A DNA stretch of 64,000 nucleotides from Hyphomicrobiales bacterium (GCA_900473185.1 UCKU01000017.1:166326-230325); one strand, 5' to 3'; shown: positions 8,438 to 17,103, numbered from the stretch's first letter. Translations and numbers: made by a program. The notes: generated by a model from the letters alone, not told the origin.

Positions 8438-9463
8438 ATGAAGTACAAGCTCCTGTCCGCAGCAGCCGGCGCAGCAGTTTTCGCTCTTGGCGCTTCGGCC
8501 GCTTCGGCCACTACTCTTCAAGACGTAAAGGCAAAAGGTTTTGTCCAGTGCGGCGTCAACACCGGTCTTGCCGGCTTTGCTGCCCCTGATGCGTCCGGCA
8601 ACTGGTCGGGCTTCGACGTCGACTTCTGCCGCGCGGTTTCCGCTGCGGTCTTCGGCGATCCCACCAAGGTGAAGTTCACGCCGCTCAGCGCCGCGAACCG
8701 CTTCCCGGCCCTGCAGTCCGGCGAAGTCGACGTTCTGGCCCGCAACACGACCTGGACGATCAACCGTGATACGGCTCTCGGCCTGAACTTCCGCTTCGTC
8801 AACTACTATGACGGCCAGGGCTTCATGGTTCGCAAGAGCCTCAACGTGAAGTCGGCTCTGGAACTCTCCGGCGCATCCGTCTGCGTTCAGTCGGGCACCA
8901 CGACCGAGCTCAATCTCGCCGACTACTTCAAGGCCAACAACCTCCAGTACAATCCGGTCGTCTTCGAGAAACTGGACGAAGTCAACGCCGCCTATGATTC
9001 CGGCCGTTGCGACGTCTACACGACCGACCAGTCGGGCCTCTACTCGCTGCGTTTGACGCTGAAGAACCCGGACGAGCATATCATCCTGCCGGAAATCATT
9101 TCCAAGGAGCCGCTCGCCCCGGCCGTTCGCCAGGGTGACGACCAGTGGTTCGATGTCGTCAGCTGGGTCGGTTACGCGATGGTCAATGCTGAAGAGTTCG
9201 GCATCACACAGGCCAATGTCGACGACATGAAGAATTCACCGAACCCGGATATCAAGCGTTTCCTCGGCGTTGAAGCCGACACGAAGATCGGTACCGATCT
9301 CGGCCTGACCAACGACTGGGCCTACAACATCGTCAAGAACGTCGGCAACTATGGCGAAGTCTTCGAGAAGAACATCGGCCAGGGTAGCCAGTTGAAGATC
9401 GCACGCGGTCTCAATGCTCTCTGGAGCAAGGGCGGCATTCAGTACGCTCCGCCGGTTCGTTAA
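8438..9463 (+). CDS. aapJ: General L-amino acid ABC transporter, substrate-binding protein AapJ
   Basis: Periplasmic binding protein of the broad-range amino-acid permease first described in R. leguminosarum. At 341 residues it has the length of the known AapJ. A signal peptide (residues 1-24, AlaSerAla before TTLQDVK) is followed by an SBP_bac_3 fold: FVQCGVNTGLAGFA, NWSGFDVDFCRAVSAAVFG, and the hinge region ARNTTWTINRD, with several cysteines characteristic of this large SBP class. The ATG at 8438 is preferred to an in-frame TTG nine bases upstream because the Met-Lys-Tyr-Lys signal start fits. A hairpin at 9486-9509 separates it from aapQ, consistent with higher aapJ mRNA levels. Confidence 0.97.
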   Translation: MKYKLLSAAAGAAVFALGASAASATTLQDVKAKGFVQCGVNTGLAGFAAPDASGNWSGFDVDFCRAVSAAVFGDPTKVKFTPLSAANRFPALQSGEVDVLARNTTWTINRDTALGLNFRFVNYYDGQGFMVRKSLNVKSALELSGASVCVQSGTTTELNLADYFKANNLQYNPVVFEKLDEVNAAYDSGRCDVYTTDQSGLYSLRLTLKNPDEHIILPEIISKEPLAPAVRQGDDQWFDVVSWVGYAMVNAEEFGITQANVDDMKNSPNPDIKRFLGVEADTKIGTDLGLTNDWAYNIVKNVGNYGEVFEKNIGQGSQLKIARGLNALWSKGGIQYAPPVR

Positions 9464-9485
9464 TCGACACTATGCATGAAAAGCC

Positions 9486-9509
9486 GGAAAGGCGGATTAC
9501 CGCCTTTCC
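9486..9509 (+). promoter_or_regulatory. Intercistronic hairpin after aapJ
   Basis: Perfect 10-bp inverted repeat GGAAAGGCGG (9486-9495) and CCGCCTTTCC (9500-9509) around the loop ATTA, 23 bases past the aapJ stop and ahead of aapQ. No T-run follows, so it is more likely an mRNA stabiliser or partial attenuator than a full terminator. Such hairpins after binding-protein genes are a known way to raise their expression above that of the permease genes. Confidence 0.75.
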
Positions 9510-9565
9510 CTCCTCCTATAAAAAAGCTCCGAAAAGGGGCGCATAACGTGGGGAATTGGCCAGGC

Positions 9566-10768
9566 ATGACGCATCAGGTTGCGGATTCAACATCTTTGCC
9601 CAGGAGCGGCTGGAGCTTCCAGTCTGCCCTCTATGACCCGACAATTCGGGGCATCTTCTTCCAAGTCCTTACCATTGTCTTGCTGGTCGCGTTGGTCTGG
9701 TCGATTGCCCATAATACGGCAGTCAATCTGGCGCGCGCCAACATTGCATCGGGTTTCGGCTTTCTGAACGGACGCGCCGGCTTCGAAGTCGGCCAGTCGC
9801 TGATCCCGTATTCGAGTGATTCGACTTATGGCCGTGCGCTGCTCGTCGGCCTTCTGAATACGATCCTGATCGCCGTTACCGGTATCATCACGGCAACGAT
9901 CATTGGCTTCGTCATCGGTATCGGCCGTCTGTCGCGGAACTGGCTGATTGCCAAGCTCTGCACGGTCTATGTGGAAGTCTTCCGCAACATCCCGCCGCTG
10001 CTGGTGATCTTCTTCTGGTATTCGGGCGTTCTCGCGATCCTGCCCAATGCCCGTGACTCGCTGCATCTCCCCCTCGGATCATATCTGAACAATCGCGGCC
10101 TCGCCTTCCCCAAGCCGATCTTCGGCGACGGTTTCTGGCTGGTCGGCGTTGCCTTCGCTGTCGCGATCATCGCCACTGTTATCACCGCACGGTGGGCGCA
10201 TCGTCGGCAGGCAGCGACAGGTCAGCCGTTCCACACGATCTGGGTTTCGATCGGCCTCATCGTCGGTCTGCCTCTCATTGCCTTCCTGCTCGCAGGCGCA
10301 CCGATATCTTTTGATTTCCCGGTCGCCGGCAAGTTCAATCTGACCGGCGGCTCGGTGGTCGGCCCGGAATTCATGTCGCTTTTCCTGGCGCTTTCCTTCT
10401 ACACCGCGGCCTTCATAGCCGAGATCGTGCGGTCGGGCATCCGCGGCGTGCCCAAGGGACAGACGGAAGCGGCGGCCGCACTCGGCCTGCATCCTTCGGC
10501 GATCACGCGGCTAGTGGTCATTCCGCAGGCTTTCCGCATCATCATTCCGCCTCTGAGCAGCCAGTATCTGAACCTCACCAAGAACTCGTCGCTGGCGATC
10601 GCGATCGGCTTTGCCGATCTCGTTGCTGTCGGTAGCACGACGCTGAACCAGACCGGCCAGTCCGTCGAAGTAATCCTGATCTGGATGGTCATCTACCTCG
10701 CCATCAGCATCCTGACATCGCTGCTGATGAACTGGTTTAACGCCAAGATGGCACTAGTGGAGAGATGA
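9566..10768 (+). CDS. aapQ: General L-amino acid ABC transporter, permease AapQ
   Basis: Inner-membrane permease of the Aap system, 400 residues from ATG at 9566, the length known for AapQ. It has an N-terminal membrane segment (about 28-48), a large periplasmic insertion, and the HisM-type permease core. The EAA loop (RGVPKGQTEAAAALGLHPS) contacts the ATPase AapP. The start is chosen because MTHQVADSTSLP begins the family; upstream in-frame codons overlap the hairpin. AapM starts two bases after this gene, so translation is probably coupled. Confidence 0.96.
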   Translation: MTHQVADSTSLPRSGWSFQSALYDPTIRGIFFQVLTIVLLVALVWSIAHNTAVNLARANIASGFGFLNGRAGFEVGQSLIPYSSDSTYGRALLVGLLNTILIAVTGIITATIIGFVIGIGRLSRNWLIAKLCTVYVEVFRNIPPLLVIFFWYSGVLAILPNARDSLHLPLGSYLNNRGLAFPKPIFGDGFWLVGVAFAVAIIATVITARWAHRRQAATGQPFHTIWVSIGLIVGLPLIAFLLAGAPISFDFPVAGKFNLTGGSVVGPEFMSLFLALSFYTAAFIAEIVRSGIRGVPKGQTEAAAALGLHPSAITRLVVIPQAFRIIIPPLSSQYLNLTKNSSLAIAIGFADLVAVGSTTLNQTGQSVEVILIWMVIYLAISILTSLLMNWFNAKMALVER

Positions 10769-10769
10769 G

Positions 10770-11915
10770 ATGAGCAACAGTTTCATCAGAACCACCATGC
10801 TGGCTCAAGAGCCACCGCCGCCCGGGGAAAAGGGTGCCGGCGCCTGGATCCGCCGCAACCTGATTGCAACGCCCAAGGACGTTGTCCTTACCCTACTGGC
10901 AGTAACCTTCCTCGCCTGGGCTCTGCCACATGCCTTCAACTGGCTGTTCGTGCAGGCGGTCTGGACCGGGTCAGACCGTACCTTCTGTGCGACCACCGTT
11001 CAGGGTGGTGTTCAGCCAGATGGTTGGAGTGGTGCCTGCTGGGCTTTCATCGGCGCAAAGTTCGACCAGATCATCTACGGCGGCTACACGCTCGACCAGC
11101 GCTGGCGGCCCACTCTGGTTGGCATTCTCTTCATACTCTTGCTGGTACCGATGCTCATCCCTTCGGTACCGCGCAAGGGCCTCAATGCTGTCCTGCTCTT
11201 CATAGTGCTGCCGATCGTTTCCTTCGTTCTGCTTTACGGTGGATTTGGCCTCGAAATCGTCGAGACTCCGCGCTGGGGCGGGCTGATGGTGACGCTGGTG
11301 CTCTCCTTCGTCGGCATCGCGGTCTCTTTCCCCCTCGGCATTATCCTGGCACTCGGCAGGCGCTCGCACATGCCGGTTATTCGCATGGTGAGCACGATTT
11401 TCATTGAGGTCGTGCGTGGTGTGCCGTTGATCACGGTGCTCTTCATGGCGAGTGTCATGCTACCACTGTTCCTGCCTGCGGGCTGGACCGTGGACAAGCT
11501 TGTGCGCGCGATTGTCGGCGTGTCGCTTTTCGCCTCCGCCTATATGGCCGAAGTCATTCGTGGCGGCCTGCAAGCCATTCCGAAGGGTCAATTCGAGGGC
11601 GCCGATTCGCTCGGTCTCGGCTATTGGCAGAAGATGAGGCTGATCATCTTGCCGCAAGCGATCAAGCTGGTGATCCCTGGTATCGTCAACACCTGTATCG
11701 GCATGTTCAAGGATACGTCGCTGGTGTCGATCATCAGCATGTACGACCTCCTCGGCATCGTTCGTTTTTTCTTCACCGACGCGAACTGGGCAACGGCCGT
11801 GACGCCGCTGTCCGGGCTGATTTTCGCCGGCTTCACCTTCTGGCTTTTCTGCTTCGGCATGTCGCGCTATTCAGCATTCATGGAACGCCATCTCGACACC
11901 GGCCACAAACGATAA
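10770..11915 (+). CDS. aapM: General L-amino acid ABC transporter, permease AapM
   Basis: Second permease of the Aap complex, 381 residues, partner of AapQ in the membrane. Its layout resembles AapQ: an N-terminal membrane helix (about 37-55), a periplasmic loop with WTGSDRTFCATT, and a C-terminal permease core with the EAA loop GLQAIPKGQFEGADSLGLGY and the late RLIILPQAIKLVIPGIVN segment. ATG at 10770 is two bases after the aapQ stop, and aapP begins 15 bases after its own stop. AapM and AapQ differ enough that they are ancient paralogs, not a recent duplication. Confidence 0.96.
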   Translation: MSNSFIRTTMLAQEPPPPGEKGAGAWIRRNLIATPKDVVLTLLAVTFLAWALPHAFNWLFVQAVWTGSDRTFCATTVQGGVQPDGWSGACWAFIGAKFDQIIYGGYTLDQRWRPTLVGILFILLLVPMLIPSVPRKGLNAVLLFIVLPIVSFVLLYGGFGLEIVETPRWGGLMVTLVLSFVGIAVSFPLGIILALGRRSHMPVIRMVSTIFIEVVRGVPLITVLFMASVMLPLFLPAGWTVDKLVRAIVGVSLFASAYMAEVIRGGLQAIPKGQFEGADSLGLGYWQKMRLIILPQAIKLVIPGIVNTCIGMFKDTSLVSIISMYDLLGIVRFFFTDANWATAVTPLSGLIFAGFTFWLFCFGMSRYSAFMERHLDTGHKR

Positions 11916-11930
11916 GAATAGGAACCCGCA

Positions 11931-12704
11931 ATGGCAGAGCCTCTCACCCAGAAATTGACCGTGTCGGCGACCGATGTTGCCGTCGAGATCATCAACATGA
12001 ACAAGTGGTACGGTGACTTCCACGTTCTTCGCGACATCAACCTCAAGGTCATGCGCGGCGAGCGCATCGTCATCGCCGGCCCCTCGGGTTCAGGCAAGTC
12101 GACAATGATCCGCTGCATCAACCGTCTGGAAGAACACCAGAAGGGCCGGATCGTCGTTGACGGCACGGAGCTGACCAACGACCTCAAGAAGATCGACGAA
12201 GTGCGCCGCGAAGTCGGCATGGTGTTCCAGCACTTCAACCTCTTCCCGCATCTGACGATCCTGGAAAACTGCACGCTGGCACCGATCTGGGTGCGCAAGA
12301 TGCCGAAGAAGCAGGCCGAAGAAGTGGCCATGCACTTCCTGAAGCGCGTCAAGATCCCCGAACAGGCCAACAAATATCCGGGCCAGCTGTCGGGTGGCCA
12401 GCAGCAGCGCGTGGCGATTGCCCGTTCGCTCTGCATGAACCCGAAGATCATGCTGTTCGACGAGCCGACCTCGGCGCTCGATCCGGAAATGATCAAGGAA
12501 GTGCTGGATACGATGGTGGGCCTTGCCGAAGAAGGCATGACCATGCTCTGCGTCACCCACGAAATGGGCTTTGCCCGCCAGGTCGCGAACCGCGTGATCT
12601 TCATGGACCAGGGCCAGATCGTCGAGCAAAATTCGCCGGCCGAATTCTTCGATAATCCGCAGCACGAGCGCACCAAGCTGTTCCTCAGCCAGATCCTGCA
12701 CTGA
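11931..12704 (+). CDS. aapP: General L-amino acid ABC transporter, ATP-binding protein AapP
   Basis: ATPase that drives the Aap permease, 257 residues on the cytoplasmic face. The motifs are complete: Walker A GPSGSGKST (50-58), Q-loop MVFQHFNLFPH (97-107), signature LSGGQQQR (153-160), Walker B IMLFDEPTSALDP (173-185), and the switch His in CVTHEMGFAR. The N-terminal extension of about 15 residues before VEIINMNKWYG is usual for AapP. It closes the aapJQMP operon. In rhizobia this system moves a broad range of amino acids in free-living cells and nodules. Confidence 0.97.
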   Translation: MAEPLTQKLTVSATDVAVEIINMNKWYGDFHVLRDINLKVMRGERIVIAGPSGSGKSTMIRCINRLEEHQKGRIVVDGTELTNDLKKIDEVRREVGMVFQHFNLFPHLTILENCTLAPIWVRKMPKKQAEEVAMHFLKRVKIPEQANKYPGQLSGGQQQRVAIARSLCMNPKIMLFDEPTSALDPEMIKEVLDTMVGLAEEGMTMLCVTHEMGFARQVANRVIFMDQGQIVEQNSPAEFFDNPQHERTKLFLSQILH

Positions 12705-13050
12705 TCAGACAGATATAGCATTCAAAACCGCGGGCTGATTACCGGCGGGTTCTTCATGCGTTCTGGACTTCATGACTTCCTCCGTTTTTCCGAAGCCTAA
12801 ACCGTCCGGCAAGAAACCGAGGAACGCGCGTACCTTCGATCGAGCGGGCGACGCTCCATTGGATTAGCCCGTGCGAATTAAACGCTGTCAGGTTGCGAAT
12901 GTTTCAGGGAAGCTGCCGAGAGAAGATCATGGTTAAAATACCCTAAAATTTGCCGGATTCGAGCGTTTCAACCTGGGACAAATAGCACCTTTGGATGAGG
13001 CGGCTGGCCTCTCGGGCCAGCCGCAAATGCCCGTTGCGATCGTCCTCACG
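12705..13050. other. Intergenic region after aapP
   Basis: Convergent 346-base gap between aapP and the small minus-strand gene. I see no reading frame with coding character. The only clear structure is a perfect 10-bp stem-loop, GCGGCTGGCC (13000-13009) with GGCCAGCCGC (13015-13024) and a 5-base loop. It lies 26 bases past the stop of the minus-strand gene and has no T-run, so terminator function is uncertain. Confidence 0.5.
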
Positions 13051-13224
13051 TCAGTTGCGGCCGTCGTTCGGCCGTGACTTTCGTGCCTCGGAACTGCTGG
13101 TGGAGGCCGTCTTGCCGTCAGGCTGCTGGCCGAAATAAGTTCCGCCGAGATGTCCCCCGGCACTGGTATTCTCTGCCTGCCGCTCTGTTTTCCTGCGGAT
13201 GTCGTCTGCATTGGTCTTGCTCAT
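13051..13224 (-). CDS. Small hypothetical protein
   Basis: Predicted 57-residue hydrophilic protein beginning MSKTNADDIRRKTERQ, with a Gly-rich middle (AGGHLGGTYFGQQ) and a Ser/Lys-rich tail. It is Lys/Arg- and Ser-rich without cysteine, a membrane segment or a signal peptide, and is probably disordered. ATG at 13224 has GGAG six bases upstream, which is the main support for translation; an upstream extension to 13332 is unlikely. I recognise no family beyond a conserved rhizobial hypothetical. Its composition recalls small stress-related basic proteins, but no function is assigned. Confidence 0.6.
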   Translation of the reverse strand: MSKTNADDIRRKTERQAENTSAGGHLGGTYFGQQPDGKTASTSSSEARKSRPNDGRN

Positions 13225-13412
13225 TCCGATCTCCATTGTTTGAAAAATGGACATCTGGACAACCGATGCAGGCCGATAGGGTTCCATAAAAGATGGGCGC
13301 GGCAGCTTGGCACAGGCGACTGTCGGAACCAAAATGACGGCGAAGACTTTCCTGCCTTGGTTATGACATAGCCGACGCTATATCCTTCCAGCGATATTCA
13401 CAGGAGACGAAA

Positions 13413-13937
13413 ATGAAAAAGATATTCGCGACCACAATCGCCGCAGCCTCGTTGCTCCAGGCTTTTGCCATGAGCGCCAGCGCGGCGGATCTGGTACGGA
13501 GAGAGCCGCCGGTAGCTCCCGATGTAAGCGGGGGCGTGAAGATCGGCTACCTCGATTGCGAGATCGGCGGCGGCGTCGGCTATGTGCTCGGTTCTTCCAA
13601 GCAGATCGATTGCGTCTTCCAGCCGACGAGCCGTGGCGAATCGCCTGAACATTACAGCGGTGCTTTGCGCAAGTTCGGCGTGGATCTCGGTTTCACCACG
13701 CGTGGTCGCCTGCTTTGGGCCGTCTTCGCACCGACAGCCGGCTATCACCGCGGCTCGTTGGCCGGCCTCTACCAGGGCGCGACCGCTGAAGCCACGCTCG
13801 TCGGCGGCCTCGGCACCAACGTGCTCTTCGGCGGTACTTCCGGCTCGATCCATCTGCAGACGATCAGCGTCACAGGCCAGCTCGGCCTCAATGTTGCCGC
13901 GACAGGCACGTCGATGACGCTGTCACCCGAGGGCTAA
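13413..13937 (+). CDS. DUF992 domain-containing exported protein
   Basis: Conserved rhizobial exported protein of 174 residues, function unknown. It has a signal peptide (1-24, ending SASAAD), then the DUF992 core. The core includes GYLDCEIGGGVGYVLGSSK, a CVFQPTSRGESPEHYSG segment, and a Gly-rich strand pattern (VGGLGTNVLFGGTSGSIHLQ) suggesting a beta-rich periplasmic fold. Two cysteines (in LDCEI and IDCVF) are spaced to form a disulfide. ATG at 13413 follows CAGGAGACGAAA, a clear Shine-Dalgarno. A terminator follows at 13960, so the gene is probably monocistronic. Confidence 0.88.
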   Translation: MKKIFATTIAAASLLQAFAMSASAADLVRREPPVAPDVSGGVKIGYLDCEIGGGVGYVLGSSKQIDCVFQPTSRGESPEHYSGALRKFGVDLGFTTRGRLLWAVFAPTAGYHRGSLAGLYQGATAEATLVGGLGTNVLFGGTSGSIHLQTISVTGQLGLNVAATGTSMTLSPEG

Positions 13938-13959
13938 GACGGCAAGAGCCAACAAAACA

Positions 13960-14012
13960 AAGGCCGGCGGCGAATCGGATATGACGATACGCCGCCGGCT
14001 TATTTGTTTTTG
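13960..14012 (+). terminator. Terminator after the DUF992 gene
   Basis: GCCGGCGGCG (13963-13972) pairs perfectly with CGCCGCCGGC (13990-13999) around a 17-base loop, followed by TTATTTGTTTTT. It lies 25 bases past the DUF992 stop. Confidence 0.8.
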
Positions 14013-14086
14013 CCGATTGTAATGTTGCACTTGGCCACGAATAGAGTTCACGGTCATGGCGCGATATCTAGAAAATTCTGAAAAAG

Positions 14087-14163
14087 TGGCGACCCCTGCA
14101 GGACTCGAACCTGCGACCTGCTGCTTAGAAGGCAGCTGCTCTATCCAGTTGAGCTAAGGGGCC
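14087..14163 (-). tRNA. tRNA-Arg (TCT)
   Basis: 77 bases including encoded CCA. The acceptor stem GGCCCCT pairs with AGGGGTC with one G-U pair, the discriminator is G, and the anticodon loop CTTCTAA gives TCT. D-arm TAGCTCAACTGGATAGAGC and T-loop TTCGAGT are canonical. It reads AGA codons, which are rare in this genome type. Confidence 0.96.
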
Positions 14164-14222
14164 GTCTCGCATGTCGCGCGATCCTGCGACACGCGGTATA
14201 TCTGTCTTGAACCGCGTACGGA

Positions 14223-14528
14223 TCAATGCGTCCAGGGCTGGGTACGGGTATAGCGGAAATTATCCGGATAGGCGACGACCTGACGGACGGGATCCTTCGG
14301 AGCGATCACGCGGTATTCGATGCCGCTGCGCTTGGCATAGGCTTCTGCGAGTTCCTGCGTTTCGAAGGTCAGCTTGACCTGCTGGCGCATGTCGCCTGAC
14401 GAGGTATAGCCCATGATCGGATCGATCGTGCGCGGCTGCTCCTGATCGAATTCCAGCACCCAGAGATGGGTCTTTGCCTTACCGGACTGCATTGCGGTCT
14501 TGGCCGGACGATAGATCTTAGCAGACAT
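14223..14528 (-). CDS. ETC complex I subunit, NDUFS4-like
   Basis: Accessory subunit of NADH:ubiquinone oxidoreductase, 101 residues from ATG at 14528. The ETC complex I conserved region is plain: AKIYRPAKTAMQSGK, then WVLEFDQEQPRTIDPIMGYTSS, KLTFETQELAEAYAKRSG and the C-terminal YADNF-like PDNFRYTRTQPWTH. The mitochondrial homolog NDUFS4 (18 kDa, AQDQ) is needed for complex I stability and electron entry; alphaproteobacterial members occur in complex I. GGAGG lies nine bases before the start. It is solitary here, away from any nuo operon, between tRNA-Arg and tRNA-Pro. Confidence 0.92.
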   Translation of the reverse strand: MSAKIYRPAKTAMQSGKAKTHLWVLEFDQEQPRTIDPIMGYTSSGDMRQQVKLTFETQELAEAYAKRSGIEYRVIAPKDPVRQVVAYPDNFRYTRTQPWTH

Positions 14529-15145
14529 GCTGCAGTGCCTCCGATATGCGGGCGGTGCCCGCCTTTCATAAATCAACCCTGATCAGGCTCACTTGCATAT
14601 CCCAATATGGCAGCAAGAAGTGAATTTTGATTATCCGCGAATCCTCGTCTTTTCAAGGGAAAAGCGCCGTTATCACAGCATGGACAGGTGAGCGAAACCG
14701 ATTGCCGCTTCGCGCGCTTCTTATACGGAGCGCCTTAGGCGCAGCCCTATTCGCAGCCGGGTGTGGATAAGCGGGCAATCCTGTTACACAATCCGAAATG
14801 TTTCGGATTGTTGCATGTTTTGATCGCTTTCTAATTGTTATAGCCGGCATAGGCGACTAGGGTGCCTACCAACCGTTGTGACACGGGTGAGAGCTATGAG
14901 AACCTCTGCAGAATTCCATGCCATCATGATTGGAGCCAGCATCACTGCGTTTTTTTACGCGGCGATCAGCTATGCCCAGTATGTCGGCCTGCTTGCTCAG
15001 GGCTGAATCATTGCACGCGTAGGCATGCGCACTTTGCGACGTGAATGAAATTGTCGCATGTTCCCGATGCCAAAATCCGCCTTGCGACGCCAGGGCAACA
15101 GCCTGTAGCGCCGATCTCAAATCAGTAGGGATATAGGGAAAAACA
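14529..15145. other. Intergenic region between the NDUFS4-like gene and tRNA-Pro
   Basis: 617 bases, noticeably AT-richer than its flanks around 14580-14650 and 14790-14840. The one candidate gene is the 36-codon frame at 14896. A TTGCATG/TAATTGTTATAG stretch (14813-14841) could hold a promoter for it (TTGCAT at 14813, TGTTAT at 14836, spacer 17). Nothing else could be supported. Confidence 0.4.
14896..15006 (+). CDS. Possible small membrane protein
   Basis: A 36-residue frame starting MRTSAEFHAIMIGAS, with a hydrophobic helix (MIGASITAFFYAAISYA) and a short polar end. The pattern fits a single-pass small membrane protein. The Shine-Dalgarno is weak (GGTGAGAG six bases upstream). A promoter-like stretch ends about 55 bases before it. 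I recognise no family. It may be spurious, and is listed because the surrounding 617 bases have no other gene. Confidence 0.35.
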   Translation: MRTSAEFHAIMIGASITAFFYAAISYAQYVGLLAQG

Positions 15146-15222
<77 letters not shown>

Positions 15223-15305
15223 AGCCGTTGTTGGCAGCGGGAATACACGCTTCCCCCTGCCCTAGCAACCCCATAAATCCACCTAGGCCGGCAGATTTCA
15301 CAGGC

Positions 15306-15794
15306 TTACTTCGCCTTTTTCGTTGTCGTGGCGCTGACGATACGATCGCCGGGGCGGATATTGAGCTTGCGGGCGGTGCCGGCGTTTATCTCGACCACAT
15401 ATCGGACCTCGCCCATCGAATCGATGATGTCGCGAGAATAGGGTGTCGCGTCTTCCTTGATATGGGTGATCACGCCCCTGTCGTCCGCAAAAAGCATGTC
15501 GAGAGGCAGGACGGTATTTTCCATCCACATAGTGACACGCCGCGATACGCCGAAATCGAAGATCATGCCGGCGTCCTCAGCCATCGTCTTGCGGAACATC
15601 AGGCCGTAGGCGCGTTGGTCGCCGGTGGCAGCGATCTCTACGGTGAAGTGCAGCATTTTGCCCGCAGCCGTCTGGATGATCAGCGGTTCTCTATCGAAGT
15701 GCATGTCCTGCTGCGCAAATGCCGGCAGGGCGATCATGAAAAAAAGCGCCATGAAGGCGCTTCTCATCATCTCAACCATAAACAGGCTGCGCAT
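15306..15794 (-). CDS. DUF192 domain-containing exported protein
   Basis: Exported protein of 162 residues. A signal peptide (about 1-27, ending PAFAQQ) precedes a DUF192 domain with the usual blocks: TGDQRAYGLMFRKTMAEDAGMIF, the MWMENTVLPLDMLFAD core, and YVVEINAGTARKLNIRPGD near the end. The family folds into a small beta-barrel and its function is unknown. The start overlaps the stop of the upstream cold-shock gene by one base (TGATG), so the two are translationally coupled. A shorter start at Met6 or Met9 is possible. Confidence 0.88.
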   Translation of the reverse strand: MRSLFMVEMMRSAFMALFFMIALPAFAQQDMHFDREPLIIQTAAGKMLHFTVEIAATGDQRAYGLMFRKTMAEDAGMIFDFGVSRRVTMWMENTVLPLDMLFADDRGVITHIKEDATPYSRDIIDSMGEVRYVVEINAGTARKLNIRPGDRIVSATTTKKAK

Positions 15795-16372
15795 CAGTGA
15801 GACCGGCCAACCGGGCTCGGAACGTCAGGATGGATCTCGGCAGCCATCAGGCCCTTCTCGCCGTCGCCGAAGCGCACCAGCACCACCTGTCCGGGGCGCA
15901 GTTCGGTGAGGCCGAAGCGGCGGAGCGTTTCCATATGCACGAAGATGTCCTCCGTGCCCTCGCCGCGCGTCAAAAAGCCGAAGCCCTTGGTGCGGTTGAA
16001 CCACTTCACCAGGGCGCGCTCGAGGCCACTGGTTGCCGTGACCTGCACATGGGTGCGAACCGGTGGCATCTGTGAGGGATGGATTGCGGTCGATTGATCC
16101 ATGGAGAGGATCTTGAAGGCCTGGAAGCCACGCTCGCGGCGCTGGATGAGAGCGACGATACGGGTGCCCTCAAGAATGGTCTGGTAGCCGTCGCGCCTCA
16201 GGCAGGTTACGTGCAGCAGCACGTCCTGCATGCCATTGTCGGGAACGATGAAGCCAAAACCCTTGGCCACGTCGAACCATTTCACCACGCCGGTGATTTC
16301 AACGAGGTCAACCGGTTCCCCCGACAACTCTTCAAGGTCGGTAAAGCCATTCGATGAAATCCTGTCAGCCAT
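15794..16372 (-). CDS. Double cold-shock domain protein
   Basis: RNA-binding protein of 192 residues with two cold-shock domains, at about 25-90 and 117-182. Both carry an RNP1-type KGFGF. The second is canonical (KWFNRTKGFGFLTRGEGTEDIFVHMETLRRFG). The first deviates at RNP2, where DVLLHVTCLRRDG replaces the usual FVH. The linker (residues 90-116) is Pro/Ser-rich. Double-CSD proteins are frequent in Rhizobiales and are not always cold-induced. It is the first gene of a pair with the DUF192 gene. Upstream (16373-16566) a divergent region holds the dyad at 16418. Confidence 0.92.
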   Translation of the reverse strand: MADRISSNGFTDLEELSGEPVDLVEITGVVKWFDVAKGFGFIVPDNGMQDVLLHVTCLRRDGYQTILEGTRIVALIQRRERGFQAFKILSMDQSTAIHPSQMPPVRTHVQVTATSGLERALVKWFNRTKGFGFLTRGEGTEDIFVHMETLRRFGLTELRPGQVVLVRFGDGEKGLMAAEIHPDVPSPVGRSH

Positions 16373-16417
16373 GTCGCCAGCCCCTCAATACGCGTCACAC
16401 TGTTACGGTTAACTGAT

Positions 16418-16431
16418 TCTTGAAATCAAGA
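16418..16431. promoter_or_regulatory. Dyad between the cold-shock and gloA genes
   Basis: TCTTGA-AA-TCAAGA is a 6-bp inverted repeat in the 194-base divergent gap, flanked by GTTAAC-type sequences (GTTAAC at 16408, ATTAAC at 16431). It could be a regulator site for either gene. There is no known match, so this is only a candidate. Confidence 0.3.
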
Positions 16432-16566
16432 TTAACATCTTGGTAACGGATAAGCGCAAGTCCTAGTTTTCGGTTATTCCCAACTGTACATTTTATAGCG
16501 ATGACTTGCCCGAAACTGGCGTCTGTTACTCCAGATGGGCTAGCCTAAATAGAGAGAGGAAACACA

Positions 16567-17007
16567 ATGCGTTATCTCCACACCATGGTTCGCGTCAAAG
16601 ACCTCGACGCTTCCCTCCATTTTTACACCACACTCTTCGGACTCGAGGAAATCCGCCGCCATGAGAACGAGAAGGGCCGCTTCACGCTCGTTTTCCTGGC
16701 CGCTCGCGATGATCTCGACCGTGCCCGCAGCGAAAAAGCTCCTTGCCTGGAGCTCACTTATAACTGGGACACGGAAGATTATACCGGAGGACGCAATTTC
16801 GGTCACCTCGCCTATGAGGTGGATGACATCTACGCGATCTGCCAGAAGTTGATGGACAGTGGTATTACGATTAACCGCCCCCCGCGTGATGGCAACATGG
16901 CCTTCGTGCGCTCGCCCGATGGCATCTCGATAGAAATCCTGCAGAAGGGCGAAAAACTGGCCCCGGCCGAACCCTGGCTGTCCATGGGCAATACCGGCGC
17001 CTGGTAA
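16567..17007 (+). CDS. gloA: Lactoylglutathione lyase (glyoxalase I)
   Basis: Converts the methylglyoxal-glutathione hemithioacetal to S-lactoylglutathione, detoxifying methylglyoxal in the cytoplasm. The 146-residue protein has the two betaalphabetabetabeta modules of the VOC fold. The expected metal ligands are in place: His5, Glu62 (LELTYNW), His80 (FGHLAYEVDD) and Glu123 (GISIEILQ). GAGAGGAAACACA precedes the ATG. The sequence and length match the Ni-type bacterial enzyme. Confidence 0.94.
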   Translation: MRYLHTMVRVKDLDASLHFYTTLFGLEEIRRHENEKGRFTLVFLAARDDLDRARSEKAPCLELTYNWDTEDYTGGRNFGHLAYEVDDIYAICQKLMDSGITINRPPRDGNMAFVRSPDGISIEILQKGEKLAPAEPWLSMGNTGAW

Positions 17008-17103
17008 GCCAAGCTGCAGGCAAGCTTCACGAGGCACTCTCTGGTTCTATCGTAACGGAAGCGCGCTTTCGGGCGCCTTCCGCATTCACCGGAGATTTCT
17101 CGG

